A DNA stretch of 64,000 nucleotides from Sphingobacteriaceae bacterium. Its GTDB lineage: Bacteria > Bacteroidota > Bacteroidia > Sphingobacteriales > Sphingobacteriaceae. The position numbers were made by a program, and so were the translations under genes. The stretch covers positions 1 through 64,000 of the forward strand of contig CANGZD010000002.1 in NCBI GenBank assembly GCA_947458875.1, given 5' to 3'. This document shows, in pieces, positions 9,188-17,773 of the stretch (its first letter is position 1; every line of letters starts with the position of its first letter). The notes under the pieces are model-generated. The model was not told where the DNA came from and made no database searches. It worked only from the letters and a program-made list of their open reading frames with translations.

Positions 9188-9880
9188 ATGAAGTACAAAC
9201 ATTTATTTTTTGATCTCGACCATACCATTTGGGATTTCGACCGAAATGCAGAAGAAACGCTGCATGAACTGTATCATACCTATCGATTAAAAAACCTCGG
9301 AATCCATTCGCCCGACGAGTTCATTGAAACTTATACCCAGAATAATCATCAGCTATGGGCCGACTATCACCTGGGTAAAATATCAAAAGAGGAGTTGAGA
9401 GAAACTCGATTCAGTAAAACTTTCCTGGATATGGGTTTGCATCCCGATCTCATACCGCATCAATTTGAAGATGATTACGTGCGGATCTGTCCAACCAAAA
9501 CCAATCTTTTTCCTGAAGCACATGAAACCCTGGCCTATCTTCAGGACAAATATATATTGCACATCATTTCGAATGGTTTCAAAGAATCCACCGAAATGAA
9601 AATTGAACTGACCGATTTAGCTAAGTATTTCGGAAACATCTTTATTTCTGAAGTGATCGGTTTCAATAAGCCCGATGCTGCTATTTTCCAGCATGCTTTA
9701 GGACAGGCTGAAGCTGAAATACATCAAAGTTTGATGATTGGCGACAGCCTGGAAGCAGATGTACGTGGCGCTTTGAGTTTTGGTATGGATGCGATTTATT
9801 TCAATCCGGATAAAAAAGAAAAACCGGAAGACATACCTCAGCAAATTCATCACCTTAGTGAATTAAAACAATTACTATGA
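9188..9880 (+). CDS. yjjG: YjjG family pyrimidine nucleotidase (HAD)
   Basis: HAD-superfamily 5'-nucleotidase of the YjjG type, which in E. coli removes non-canonical pyrimidine nucleotides. Motif I FFDLDHTIWDF gives the nucleophile Asp9 and acid/base Asp11. Motif II is IISNGF with the serine, motif III is the lysine in FNKPDAAIF, and motif IV is MIGDSLEADVRGA. The helical cap sits between motifs I and II. The 230-residue length matches the family. It overlaps the next gene by four bases (ATGA), which indicates translational coupling. Its place after upp fits a pyrimidine housekeeping role. Confidence 0.88.
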   Translation: MKYKHLFFDLDHTIWDFDRNAEETLHELYHTYRLKNLGIHSPDEFIETYTQNNHQLWADYHLGKISKEELRETRFSKTFLDMGLHPDLIPHQFEDDYVRICPTKTNLFPEAHETLAYLQDKYILHIISNGFKESTEMKIELTDLAKYFGNIFISEVIGFNKPDAAIFQHALGQAEAEIHQSLMIGDSLEADVRGALSFGMDAIYFNPDKKEKPEDIPQQIHHLSELKQLL

Positions 9881-10404
9881 GCATTGAGCAAATGGTTGCC
9901 CAAACCTTCAAGATCATTGATCGTTATGAGCAATTTTTAACACAGGTTACAGAACAGGATTTTCAAGTTAATCCCACAGTAGGGGTCTGGTCTTATTCAG
10001 AAGTCATTTCACATATTTTCACAGCTAACCATGCGTGTTTAATCGCCATTCAGAATTGTGTCCAGGGGAAGGCAATTGAGTCAAGAGAGCCTGCCAGCAT
10101 CTCTGGTCGCTTGATCTTATTTTTTGGAATTTTTCCCCCGGTTAAGATTAAAGCACCTGAACGCATTGCAGCGATGGTTAAGAAAATTACAAAGGAGGAG
10201 GCGCAGATTGAACTGCAAAAATTCAGGGAAAATTTGATGGAATTGCTCCCGAAAATGGAACAAGCTTCGCCTACTCAAAAGGCCAAGCATCCCCGATTGG
10301 GACTTTTTAATGTACGCCAATGGCTGCGATTCATTCAAATTCATACGCTACATCATGAAAAGCAGCTTTATCGGGTTAAAGGCATGCTCGAAAAATCTCG
10401 ATAA
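9877..10404 (+). CDS. DinB-like four-helix bundle protein
   Basis: A 175-residue DinB/DfsA-like protein, usually a metal-binding four-helix bundle. Candidate metal ligands are the histidine in SEVISHIFTANHACL (helix 2) and the pair in IHTLHHEKQLYRV (helix 4), which is the usual three-His pattern. Members include mycothiol- and bacillithiol-dependent transferases, but most, including this one, have no assigned substrate. The start codon overlaps the stop of the yjjG-like gene. Confidence 0.75.
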   Translation: MSIEQMVAQTFKIIDRYEQFLTQVTEQDFQVNPTVGVWSYSEVISHIFTANHACLIAIQNCVQGKAIESREPASISGRLILFFGIFPPVKIKAPERIAAMVKKITKEEAQIELQKFRENLMELLPKMEQASPTQKAKHPRLGLFNVRQWLRFIQIHTLHHEKQLYRVKGMLEKSR

Positions 10405-10468
10405 CTTCATCTAAGCTTAACTATTTGTTCACATTCAGCAGCTTTCTTTGCTGAAAAGAATAATATTG

Positions 10469-10591
10469 ATGTTAAGTGATTTAGCCCCTTTTGTTTTTGC
10501 GAGTTTATTGCTGTTGGTGGTCGGTTTTTGGTTCAGTCCGTATGAACTTAAAATGGAGGAGCACGACGACGAGGAAATCTTGTTTTTATAG
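10469..10591 (+). CDS. Possible 40-residue single-helix membrane protein
   Basis: Short ORF below the ORF-track cut-off. It starts with ATG at 10469 (an in-frame TTG precedes it directly) and stops with TAG at 10591. The translation has a hydrophobic helix at about residues 8-22 (FVFASLLLLVVGFWF) and then a charged tail ending MEEHDDEEILFL. This hydrophobic-then-acidic layout is typical of real small membrane proteins. It fills most of an otherwise empty 248-base gap between the DinB-like gene and a polytopic membrane-protein gene. I do not recognise a family. It could still be a chance ORF; conservation in related genomes would settle it. Confidence 0.45.
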   Translation: MLSDLAPFVFASLLLLVVGFWFSPYELKMEEHDDEEILFL

Positions 10592-10652
10592 ATTTTTCAT
10601 CCGGCCTTTCGCAGAAATTATCTTATAATTGTTTTGATCTTCGTATCCACAT

Positions 10653-11636
10653 ATGATCAAACAATTCAGGACTTTCCATCCTTTTAATATACCGCTGCTT
10701 ATACTTGGCGCATTGTTTTTGCGCTTTGTTCTTTGGGATGAATCCCCTGCTGCTGATCTTTCATTTCATCAACTATATCAGCATTTGTTGCTGGATCATC
10801 CCCCTTCTCTACAATTGGGCGGAGGAACTCATTTTATGCTTAGTGTGAGTATCCTGATTGTTCAGGCAATCTGGTTCAATACGATTGTAAACACCCATAA
10901 TTTGATAGGGAAAGCGAGCTTTTTACCTGCCTTGTTATTTATCATCTGTGCCAATCTGATTGACTCATTTGTTTATTTTGGGCCGGTACAGGTACTCAAT
11001 TTTTTTGTCATCTGGCTCTTGAACCAATTCTTTAAAATGTATCGGGTTCAGGAAATCAGACCCTTGATTTACAATGCCGGGATGATTGTTGCATCAGGTG
11101 CCATCATTTACACCCCTTTCATTTTAATGATGCCACTCATCTGGATCAGCCTGCTGATTTTCAGACCATTCAATTGGAGAGAATGGATACTTGGCCCCTT
11201 AGGCTTCCTCACAGTTTTCTTCTTTCTGGTTTTTTATTATTACTGGAATGATGCACTTGCAGCCATTCAATCAGCCTGGATCCATCCTGACAACCTTGCT
11301 CCAATTAAAACTTTCAATTATTGGATCCTATTACCTTTAGGTATAGTGAGCATATTAAGTTTCATTCAATTGAGAATGAATTTTTTCAAAAGTGTGGTAC
11401 ACATCCGAAAATCTTATCAGTTATTGTTCATGTTCTTTTTAATGGCTTTACTTTCTGCCAGTCCGAACTTAGGGGCATCGAGCAATCATTATTTATTGGC
11501 AGCAGCACCTCTGGCAGTCTTGTTCTCTTATTACTTCATGCATGCCGCTAAAAGATGGGTTTATGAAGGTGTTTTTTTCTTGTTGCTGGCCTCTATTTTG
11601 ATTTTTGAGTTCTTCCCGGGCTTTAACTTTTTTTAA
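10653..11636 (+). CDS. Polytopic membrane protein, possibly DUF6427
   Basis: A 327-residue integral membrane protein with about nine hydrophobic helices spread along its length (for example around residues 12-25, 63-80, 92-108, 142-165, 180-197 and the C-terminus) and no recognisable catalytic motif. It may belong to the Bacteroidota family DUF6427, whose members I recall near upp and purine genes in this phylum; I cannot confirm this without a search. It sits 45 bases before purQ, but purQ seems to have its own promoter. Function unknown. Confidence 0.6.
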   Translation: MIKQFRTFHPFNIPLLILGALFLRFVLWDESPAADLSFHQLYQHLLLDHPPSLQLGGGTHFMLSVSILIVQAIWFNTIVNTHNLIGKASFLPALLFIICANLIDSFVYFGPVQVLNFFVIWLLNQFFKMYRVQEIRPLIYNAGMIVASGAIIYTPFILMMPLIWISLLIFRPFNWREWILGPLGFLTVFFFLVFYYYWNDALAAIQSAWIHPDNLAPIKTFNYWILLPLGIVSILSFIQLRMNFFKSVVHIRKSYQLLFMFFLMALLSASPNLGASSNHYLLAAAPLAVLFSYYFMHAAKRWVYEGVFFLLLASILIFEFFPGFNFF

Positions 11637-11669
11637 CAGATCCGGCCTCCGAAAATTCACCAAATTCAA

Positions 11670-11677
11670 TAGATTTG
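11670..11677 (+). promoter_or_regulatory. -7 promoter element before purQ
   Basis: TAGATTTG is an exact match to the Bacteroidota TAnnTTTG element. It ends 4 bases before the purQ ATG, so transcription would begin at or almost at the start codon. No convincing -33 TTTG is visible, so this is a partial promoter call. Confidence 0.45.
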
Positions 11678-11681
11678 TAAT

Positions 11682-12374
11682 ATGAAATTTGGTGTAGTTA
11701 CCTTCCCCGGATCCAATTGTGATCAGGACATGATCGATGTGCTGAGCAATATCATGGGTCAACAAGTAGAAAATTTATGGCATAAAAATCACGACCTCAA
11801 AGGGGTAGATATGGTGATTTTACCCGGCGGATTTTCTTACGGCGATTATCTTCGTTCCGGTGCCATCGCTCGTTTTTCGCCTGTAATGCAAGAGGTAATT
11901 GCTTTTGCGAAAAAGGGAGGTTATGTAATGGGCATCTGCAACGGATTTCAAATTCTTACCGAAGCCGGTTTGGTTCCCGGAGCTTTACTGCACAACCGGA
12001 ACCGTAAATTCATTTGTAAGAACATTTATCTCAAACCAGAAACTAATAACAGTTTGGTAAGTGCCGAACTCGGTTTAAATAAGGCGCTCAAAATTCCGAT
12101 TGCCCACGGGGAAGGCAATTATTTTGCTAAACCAGAGGTGCTGCAAGCAATGAGGGACCAAGATCAGATCTTGTTCCGTTATTGCGATGAGCATGCACAA
12201 GTAACTGAGGCGGCCAACCCCAATGGATCAATCGACAATATCGCTGGGGTTTGTAATGAAGGTAGGAATGTATTTGGCATGATGCCCCACCCTGAAAGAG
12301 CTGCCGATCCGGTATTAGCCAACCAGGATGGTTTGGGAATTTTTGAATCTATTTTAAAAATGGCCCTGGCCTAA
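11682..12374 (+). CDS. purQ: Phosphoribosylformylglycinamidine synthase, glutaminase subunit
   Basis: Glutaminase subunit of FGAM synthetase (purine synthesis step 4); it supplies ammonia to PurL. The class I amidotransferase triad is clear: Cys86 in GICNGFQ, and His203 and Glu205 in PHPERA. The 230-residue length is normal for a stand-alone PurQ, which means PurL and PurS are separate genes, not present in this window. The coaX start follows 4 bases after the stop. Confidence 0.96.
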   Translation: MKFGVVTFPGSNCDQDMIDVLSNIMGQQVENLWHKNHDLKGVDMVILPGGFSYGDYLRSGAIARFSPVMQEVIAFAKKGGYVMGICNGFQILTEAGLVPGALLHNRNRKFICKNIYLKPETNNSLVSAELGLNKALKIPIAHGEGNYFAKPEVLQAMRDQDQILFRYCDEHAQVTEAANPNGSIDNIAGVCNEGRNVFGMMPHPERAADPVLANQDGLGIFESILKMALA

Positions 12375-12378
12375 GCCC

Positions 12379-13125
12379 GTGAATAACCTGGTCATCGATA
12401 TCGGGAACTCAGGTCTCAAGTTGGCGATTTTTCATCAACGTAAACTGGTCCACAAACTACATCTTCAGCAAATAGACCTCCATCAAATCCGGCAGCTCGT
12501 TGATGATTATGGAGTTGAAAATAGCCTGATCTCATCCGTTAGTCAAGACGCGGAAGAATTAACAAACTTGCTCAAAACCATTACTGTATGTCAGTGTTTT
12601 TCATCCCGTACGGCATTGCCTTTGATCAATCAATATAAAAGTCCCGAAACATTGGGTTCAGATCGTCTGGCCGGCCTCATGGGAGCCCGCTATTTATATC
12701 CGCACAAGCCAGTTTTGGTGGTAGATGCCGGCACCTGTATTACTTATGACTTGATTGATGAGAAAAGTAGGTACGAAGGCGGCAGCATCAGCCCGGGAAT
12801 TCATATGCGGTTAAAGGCCCTGCACCATTTTACCGGTAAACTTCCTTTGGTTGATTTTGAATCCGATTTTGAAGATTTAATAGGCAGAGATACCCGTCAA
12901 TCTATATTGTCGGGAGTGATCAATGGCGTGTTGGCCGAAGCGGAAGGTTTTATCCAAAAATATAGTCAGCGACACACTCATTTGCAGGTGATACTTTGTG
13001 GCGGAGATGCCCGTTTTTTTGATACTCGCCTTAAAAATAGCATCTTTGCCAACCATCTTTCTTGTGAACCCGATTTAGTGCTAGTAGGTTTGAATGAAGT
13101 TATCTATCATCAACATGATCAATAA
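12379..13125 (+). CDS. coaX: Type III pantothenate kinase
   Basis: First step of coenzyme A synthesis (pantothenate to 4'-phosphopantothenate), type III ASKHA-fold enzyme. The N-terminal phosphate loop VIDIGNSGLKLAIF, the GSDRLAGLMGARY segment, VVDAGTCITYDLI with the catalytic aspartate, and GGSISPG are all present. The start is GTG at 12379, supported by the position of VIDIGNSG a few residues in. The length of 248 is typical. It overlaps the next gene by about 11 bases. Confidence 0.95.
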   Translation: MNNLVIDIGNSGLKLAIFHQRKLVHKLHLQQIDLHQIRQLVDDYGVENSLISSVSQDAEELTNLLKTITVCQCFSSRTALPLINQYKSPETLGSDRLAGLMGARYLYPHKPVLVVDAGTCITYDLIDEKSRYEGGSISPGIHMRLKALHHFTGKLPLVDFESDFEDLIGRDTRQSILSGVINGVLAEAEGFIQKYSQRHTHLQVILCGGDARFFDTRLKNSIFANHLSCEPDLVLVGLNEVIYHQHDQ

Positions 13126-14407
13126 AATTAAATATATCGCTGTATGCCTCATTTTACTTCTTGCGGTAAAAGTGCATGCACAAAATACCACCAATTCACC
13201 CTACAGTCAATTCGGTTTAGGTGATATCAAACCCGCATTAATTGCTCAAAATATCGGTATGGGTGGCCTGGCTATGGGTATTCGTAAAGCAGGAGGCTAC
13301 AATAATATTAACGTGGCCAATCCGGCAGCTTACAGTGTGATCAACCTAAGTACCTTTGATATTGGCGCTACCATGGATTTTAGAACACTCAGTAAATCGA
13401 GTATGTCTGAAAGAACTACCAATGGTACACTGAGTCATTTATTGATCGCTGTTCCGGTCAATCCTAAATCGGCACTTAGTTTTGGTTTAATGCCCTATTC
13501 CGATCTGGGCTATCAATATCGCACCCACAAAGTATTAGACAATGTGAAAGTAGACCAGGTTTACGCAGGTGAAGGAGGTTTATCGAGAGCGCATTTGGGC
13601 TATGGTTATCAGGTGACCAAAAAATTAAGTTTAGGGTTCAATATGGCCTACATCTTTGGAAATTTGAAGAATAAACAATCCACTGAATTTCCGGAAGATA
13701 TAACAGCCCTGAGTTCCAGAAACCAAGCAGAAAAGAGCGTTGGAGGATTAAATTTGCAATACGGGATTCAATATGTGGTAAATCCGGAAGGAAAGAATGT
13801 GTTGACCATCGGTTACTCAGGCACCAATTCGTCGAAATTAAACACCAAGGGCTCTATGACGAGCTTCCGCTACAGCTATGATGCTATCAATCAGACTGAA
13901 TCGGCTCCAATTGATACCATCTACTTCGATCCGGAGGTGGCATCAAATGTGCGTATTCCGCAAACACACAGTATTGGATTTGCCTTCGAAAGAGCTAATA
14001 AATGGGTAATGGGTGCTGATTTTACCTATAGCAGGTGGTCTCAATTTAGTGAAGGCGGCGTGAATGCCGGTTTAAATGATAGTTTTGGTATTGCCGTAGG
14101 GGGTCAATACACCCCAGATTATACAGCCGTTTCTAACTATTTTAAATTGATCGACTACAGTTTGGGGGTCAGATTCAATAAAACTTATATCAAGGTACAG
14201 GATCAGCAGATCAATCAAACAGCTCTTTGTTTCGGCTTAGGCTTGCCTTTGCCCTCCAACCGCACCGCTTTTTATAAAATCAATTTTGCTGCAGAGTGGG
14301 GTAAGCGAGGGACGTTATCAAATAACTTGGTCCGTGAGAACTACCTGAATCTGCGTTTGGGCTTTACGCTCAACGACCGGTGGTTCATCAAACCTAAATA
14401 CGACTAA
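13115..14407 (+). CDS. Outer-membrane beta-barrel protein, FadL-like appearance
   Basis: Predicted outer-membrane protein of about 430 residues. I start it at the ATG at 13115, because that gives a clean signal peptide (MINKIKYIAVCLILLLAVKVHAQ); the ORF-track start at 13094 adds seven residues inside coaX. The mature N-terminus has SPYSQFGLGD and a glycine-rich GMGGLAMGIRKAGGYNN segment, followed by many alternating beta-strands, much as in FadL/PorV-type barrels. The C-terminus ends in an aromatic-rich strand. Bacteroidota commonly have this gene beside coaX and lptC. The ligand is unknown. Confidence 0.7.
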   Translation: MINKIKYIAVCLILLLAVKVHAQNTTNSPYSQFGLGDIKPALIAQNIGMGGLAMGIRKAGGYNNINVANPAAYSVINLSTFDIGATMDFRTLSKSSMSERTTNGTLSHLLIAVPVNPKSALSFGLMPYSDLGYQYRTHKVLDNVKVDQVYAGEGGLSRAHLGYGYQVTKKLSLGFNMAYIFGNLKNKQSTEFPEDITALSSRNQAEKSVGGLNLQYGIQYVVNPEGKNVLTIGYSGTNSSKLNTKGSMTSFRYSYDAINQTESAPIDTIYFDPEVASNVRIPQTHSIGFAFERANKWVMGADFTYSRWSQFSEGGVNAGLNDSFGIAVGGQYTPDYTAVSNYFKLIDYSLGVRFNKTYIKVQDQQINQTALCFGLGLPLPSNRTAFYKINFAAEWGKRGTLSNNLVRENYLNLRLGFTLNDRWFIKPKYD

Positions 14408-14424
14408 CCTTAGAAGTATACGGA

Positions 14425-14973
14425 ATGAAAGTCCGTTTCATTTACTTGAGCCTGTTTTCTTTAGGTATTTTCTTGATCACTTCTTGTGAGAATGATCTAA
14501 GGGAGGTGGAACGCATCGCATCGCAAAAATCACACATTCCAATGGATCGTACCACAGGGTTAGAGCTCATTTACAGCGATGGTGCTGTGGTCAAAGCCAA
14601 ATTAATTACACCAGAATTGCTTCATTTCAAAACGAATGCTCCTTACTATGAGATGAAAAAAGGGGTCACCATTATTTTTTTAGATGCCAATCAGCAGGAA
14701 TCAAGCAGGGTGGTGGCCGATTATGCCATTCGTCGTGAAAATGAAAAAAATATGGAACTCCGGAACAATGTAGTGGTCACCACCCGAGAAGGCAAGACCT
14801 TTAAATCGGATGAACTGATTTGGGATGAAAATTTACGCCGATTCTATTCTAACAAAACGGTAGCCATCAAAACAGTCTCACAAACTATATTCGGAACCAA
14901 ATTTTGGGCCAATGAAGATTTCAGCTATTATGAAATAGAACAGTCTACCGGCAATTTTAATGTAGGTCAATAA
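14425..14973 (+). CDS. lptC: LPS export protein LptC (lipoprotein)
   Basis: LptC bridges the LptBFG ABC transporter and the periplasmic LptA in moving lipopolysaccharide to the outer membrane. The 182-residue protein begins with a lipoprotein signal ending LITSC, so Cys21 is likely acylated; this lipid anchor replaces the single transmembrane helix of enterobacterial LptC and is usual in Bacteroidota. The rest is a beta-jellyroll pattern with the typical VVADYAIRR...NNVVVTTREGKTFKSDELIWDE progression (shown here in part). It lies 17 bases after the barrel gene. The other lpt genes are not in this window. Confidence 0.88.
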   Translation: MKVRFIYLSLFSLGIFLITSCENDLREVERIASQKSHIPMDRTTGLELIYSDGAVVKAKLITPELLHFKTNAPYYEMKKGVTIIFLDANQQESSRVVADYAIRRENEKNMELRNNVVVTTREGKTFKSDELIWDENLRRFYSNKTVAIKTVSQTIFGTKFWANEDFSYYEIEQSTGNFNVGQ

Positions 14974-15065
14974 TCATAAGTTTTTAGCGCTGAATCACAA
15001 TTTTATACCAATTTTTCTGAAAATTTGTATCTTGCGCCTCTTTTGAAGAAACTAAAGCTAATCAT

Positions 15066-17177
15066 ATGGGAATAATGGGTTTCCTGCGAAATAGAGCAGG
15101 TGTTATCATTGTCAGTTTAATAGGACTTTCTATCGTTGCTTTTTTAATCAGCGATGCCGTTCGTTTGGGTAGTCCATTTTGGAGTGCCAGCAATAATCAA
15201 GTTGGTGAAGTAGCAGGAGAAACGATTGACATTCAATCGTTCAATGCTAAAGTGGAAGAAAACACCAATAATTTTAAGCAACAAATGGGGCAATCCTCAT
15301 TGAGTGCTCAAATGATGGCTTATGTGGTAGAAAATACCTGGAATCAAACAGTTTCTAAGATTTTACTCGAAAAAGAATTGAATTTGCTCGGCTTGCAAGT
15401 CGGCAAAACAGAGCTGAATGACATGATCAGTGGCAAAAATCCTGATCCACAGGTTTTACAAGCCTTTGGTAACCCGCAGACTGGCCAAATCAATCGTGAT
15501 CAGTTGAATCAGTTTTTAAATAATATTGAGAAAGAAGATGCTGCAAGCCCAATGCGTCAGCAATGGGGCAATTTTTTACTTAACCTTACTCAAAATCGTT
15601 TGAGCGAGAAATATTTCAATCTCGTAAAAAACAGTTTATACGTTACTACTTTAGAAGCCCGTGAAGATTACCAACAGCGTAACAAACTGGCCAGCTTCAA
15701 ATACTTAAGTTTGGATTATACTTCTATCCCCGATCAACAAATTAAGTTGACAGACGAAGATTTCCAAGATTACTACGAAAAGAATAAATATCGTTTTAAC
15801 AATAAGGTTGAAACCCGCAGTTTCGAATATGTGGTGTTTGATGCCAAGCCATCTAAAGCAGATTCAGCAGAAATCAATGCGAAGATTGTTAAGCTGACCA
15901 ATGATTTCAGAGTAAGTGCCAACGATTCTTTATTTGTAAGTATTAACTCTGATACCAAAACACCAATTGCTTACGTACGTAAAGGCCAATTGGAGCCCGC
16001 TTTAGACTCTGCCGTATTCAAAGCAGCTGCAGGAACCTTGTTAGGCCCAATATTTACCGGTACTTCTTACAAACTGGCCAAAGTGTTGGATGTAAAAGTG
16101 GGTCCGGATTCAGTTTCGGCCAGCCATATTTTAATTAACCCTGCAACAGAGGGTGGTTTAGACAAGGCAAAAGCGAAAGCAGACTCTATTCGTAACCTGA
16201 TTGCCAAAGGTGCAAGCTTTGCAGTATTGGCCAAGCAGTTTGGTACCGATGGAAGTAAAGACAAAGGCGGCGATTTAGGAACTTTTGGAAGAGGCGCCAT
16301 GGTGCCTGCTTTTGAAAACGCAGTTTTCAACGGTAAAACCGGTGACCTAAAAGTAATTTCTACCCAATTTGGAGTACATGTGATTAAGATCAATGCTCAA
16401 AAAGGATCTTCTAAAGTGGTTAAAGTTGCTTTAGTAGACAAATCACTGAGTAGCAGCAGTAAAACTCAACAAGCGGCATATGCCAAAGCTTCGGCCTTCT
16501 TAAATAAAGCAAGTGATGCTAAAACCTTTGATGAATTAGTTAAGCAGTCGGGCTATAAAAAACTTATTGCACAAGATGTAGTAGGAACTCAAGCTGATCT
16601 TGCTGGTTTAGAAAATCCCCGCGAAATCATCCGTTGGGCTTATCGTGCCGATCTTGGTGATGTGTCTGATCAGGTTTTTGAAACAGGCGATCAATTTGTG
16701 ATCGCGAAGCTTAGTGATGTGAAAGAGAAAGGAACACTTTCTTTAGATCAAGTGAAAAAAGAAATTGAGCCACAGGTATTCAAAGAGGTTAAAGCCAAGC
16801 GTTTGGAAGAAAAATTGAATCAAGCCTTGGCTGGAGCGTCCAGCTTAGAGCAAGTGGCTCAAAAACTAGGCAAATCAGTTATGCCTGTTGAAAATCTGGT
16901 TTTTGCTAATCCTATTTTACCAGGTATTGGTCAAGAGAACAAACTGGTGGGTGCTATCTTTGGAGCACAGCCCGCAAAAATATCTAAAGCTATCAGAGGA
17001 GAAAGCGGCGTGTATGCTTTTGTGGTGAACGGATTTTCAAATCCTGCTCCGCTGTTAAATCCTGCTAAACAAAAACAACAATTGGTGCAGTATCTTTACC
17101 AACGTGGTGCGGGTGCGGCCTTTGGGGTTTTGCGTGATCAGGCTGATGTCAAAGATTACCGCGTAAAATTCTTTTAA
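15066..17177 (+). CDS. ppiD: PpiD-type peptidyl-prolyl isomerase
   Basis: Membrane-anchored periplasmic foldase that helps outer-membrane proteins leave the Sec translocon. One N-terminal helix (about residues 12-30) anchors it. A SurA-like N-terminal chaperone domain with QVGEVAGETIDIQSFNAKVE follows. A parvulin domain sits at about 351-440, containing SASHILINP, FGTDGSKDKGGDLG and FGVHVIKI. A second, divergent parvulin-like region follows to residue 703. Length and order fit Bacteroidota PpiD. It is followed by a strong terminator, and a TATCTTGC box lies about 32 bases upstream of the start. Confidence 0.88.
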   Translation: MGIMGFLRNRAGVIIVSLIGLSIVAFLISDAVRLGSPFWSASNNQVGEVAGETIDIQSFNAKVEENTNNFKQQMGQSSLSAQMMAYVVENTWNQTVSKILLEKELNLLGLQVGKTELNDMISGKNPDPQVLQAFGNPQTGQINRDQLNQFLNNIEKEDAASPMRQQWGNFLLNLTQNRLSEKYFNLVKNSLYVTTLEAREDYQQRNKLASFKYLSLDYTSIPDQQIKLTDEDFQDYYEKNKYRFNNKVETRSFEYVVFDAKPSKADSAEINAKIVKLTNDFRVSANDSLFVSINSDTKTPIAYVRKGQLEPALDSAVFKAAAGTLLGPIFTGTSYKLAKVLDVKVGPDSVSASHILINPATEGGLDKAKAKADSIRNLIAKGASFAVLAKQFGTDGSKDKGGDLGTFGRGAMVPAFENAVFNGKTGDLKVISTQFGVHVIKINAQKGSSKVVKVALVDKSLSSSSKTQQAAYAKASAFLNKASDAKTFDELVKQSGYKKLIAQDVVGTQADLAGLENPREIIRWAYRADLGDVSDQVFETGDQFVIAKLSDVKEKGTLSLDQVKKEIEPQVFKEVKAKRLEEKLNQALAGASSLEQVAQKLGKSVMPVENLVFANPILPGIGQENKLVGAIFGAQPAKISKAIRGESGVYAFVVNGFSNPAPLLNPAKQKQQLVQYLYQRGAGAAFGVLRDQADVKDYRVKFF

Positions 17178-17199
17178 GAAGCTTATTTCTTAACTTTAT

Positions 17200-17238
17200 A
17201 TCCGGAAAGATGTTATGTCTTTCCGGATTTTTTATTTT
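17200..17238 (+). terminator. Rho-independent terminator after ppiD
   Basis: A 10-bp perfect stem, TCCGGAAAGA / TCTTTCCGGA, with a 7-base loop (TGTTATG) is followed by TTTTTTATTTTT. It lies 23 bases after the ppiD stop. The ORF-track start of the next gene (17215) falls in its loop, which argues for the later start at 17245. Confidence 0.9.
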
Positions 17239-17244
17239 TCAGCT

Positions 17245-17763
17245 ATGGACCTCGATTTAAATCTCAGAAATAAAGTTGCTGAAAGCGGCATTGTGAGTGT
17301 GGATCTGTCTACATTTTATCCAACAGGTGAACGTATACTGTACGATATCAAGGATAACCTGTTTCAGGGATTGATCTTACGTGAAAAAGATTTCAGAGAA
17401 TTTGTAAAGTTGCACCATTGGGCAGCATACCAAGGTAAACACGTAGCTATTTATTGCAGTGCCGATGCCATTGTGCCTACTTGGGCATATATGTTACTGG
17501 CTACCAAATTAAGTCCTTATGCAGCAAGTATTGTTTTCGGCGATTTGAATTTACTCGAAACAGTCTTGTTTGATAGGGCCCTCGCCAGTTTAGATCTGGA
17601 AAGCTATCGCGACCAAAGGGTCGTGGTGAAAGGTTGTGGTGAGATCCCGGTCCCCGATTCGGCGTATGTAAGCCTGGCAGCTAAGTTAGTTAGTGTGGCA
17701 AAAAGTGTGATGTATGGAGAGCCCTGTTCCACTGTGCCGCTCTTTAAAAAGAAAGATGTATAA
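17245..17763 (+). CDS. DUF2480 family protein
   Basis: A soluble protein of 172 residues matching the Bacteroidota family DUF2480, function unknown. I choose ATG at 17245 (MDLDLNLRNKVAESG) instead of 17215 because the earlier codon is inside the ppiD terminator. Features visible are the conserved SVDLSTFYPTGERILYDIKD segment, a central LREKDFREFVKLHHWAAYQGK, and a C-terminal KGCGEIPVPDSAYVSLAAKL. It ends 10 bases before the start of the DUF3108 gene, so the two are likely co-translated as an operon. Confidence 0.75.
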   Translation: MDLDLNLRNKVAESGIVSVDLSTFYPTGERILYDIKDNLFQGLILREKDFREFVKLHHWAAYQGKHVAIYCSADAIVPTWAYMLLATKLSPYAASIVFGDLNLLETVLFDRALASLDLESYRDQRVVVKGCGEIPVPDSAYVSLAAKLVSVAKSVMYGEPCSTVPLFKKKDV

Positions 17764-17773
17764 ATTCATCAAC

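Noticed and set aside
13094-13114. Longer start of the outer-membrane barrel gene
   Set aside because: It lies inside coaX and puts seven extra residues before a good signal peptide beginning at 13115.
17215-17763. ORF-track start of the DUF2480 gene at 17215
   Set aside because: The codon lies in the loop of the ppiD terminator hairpin, so the ATG at 17245 is used instead.
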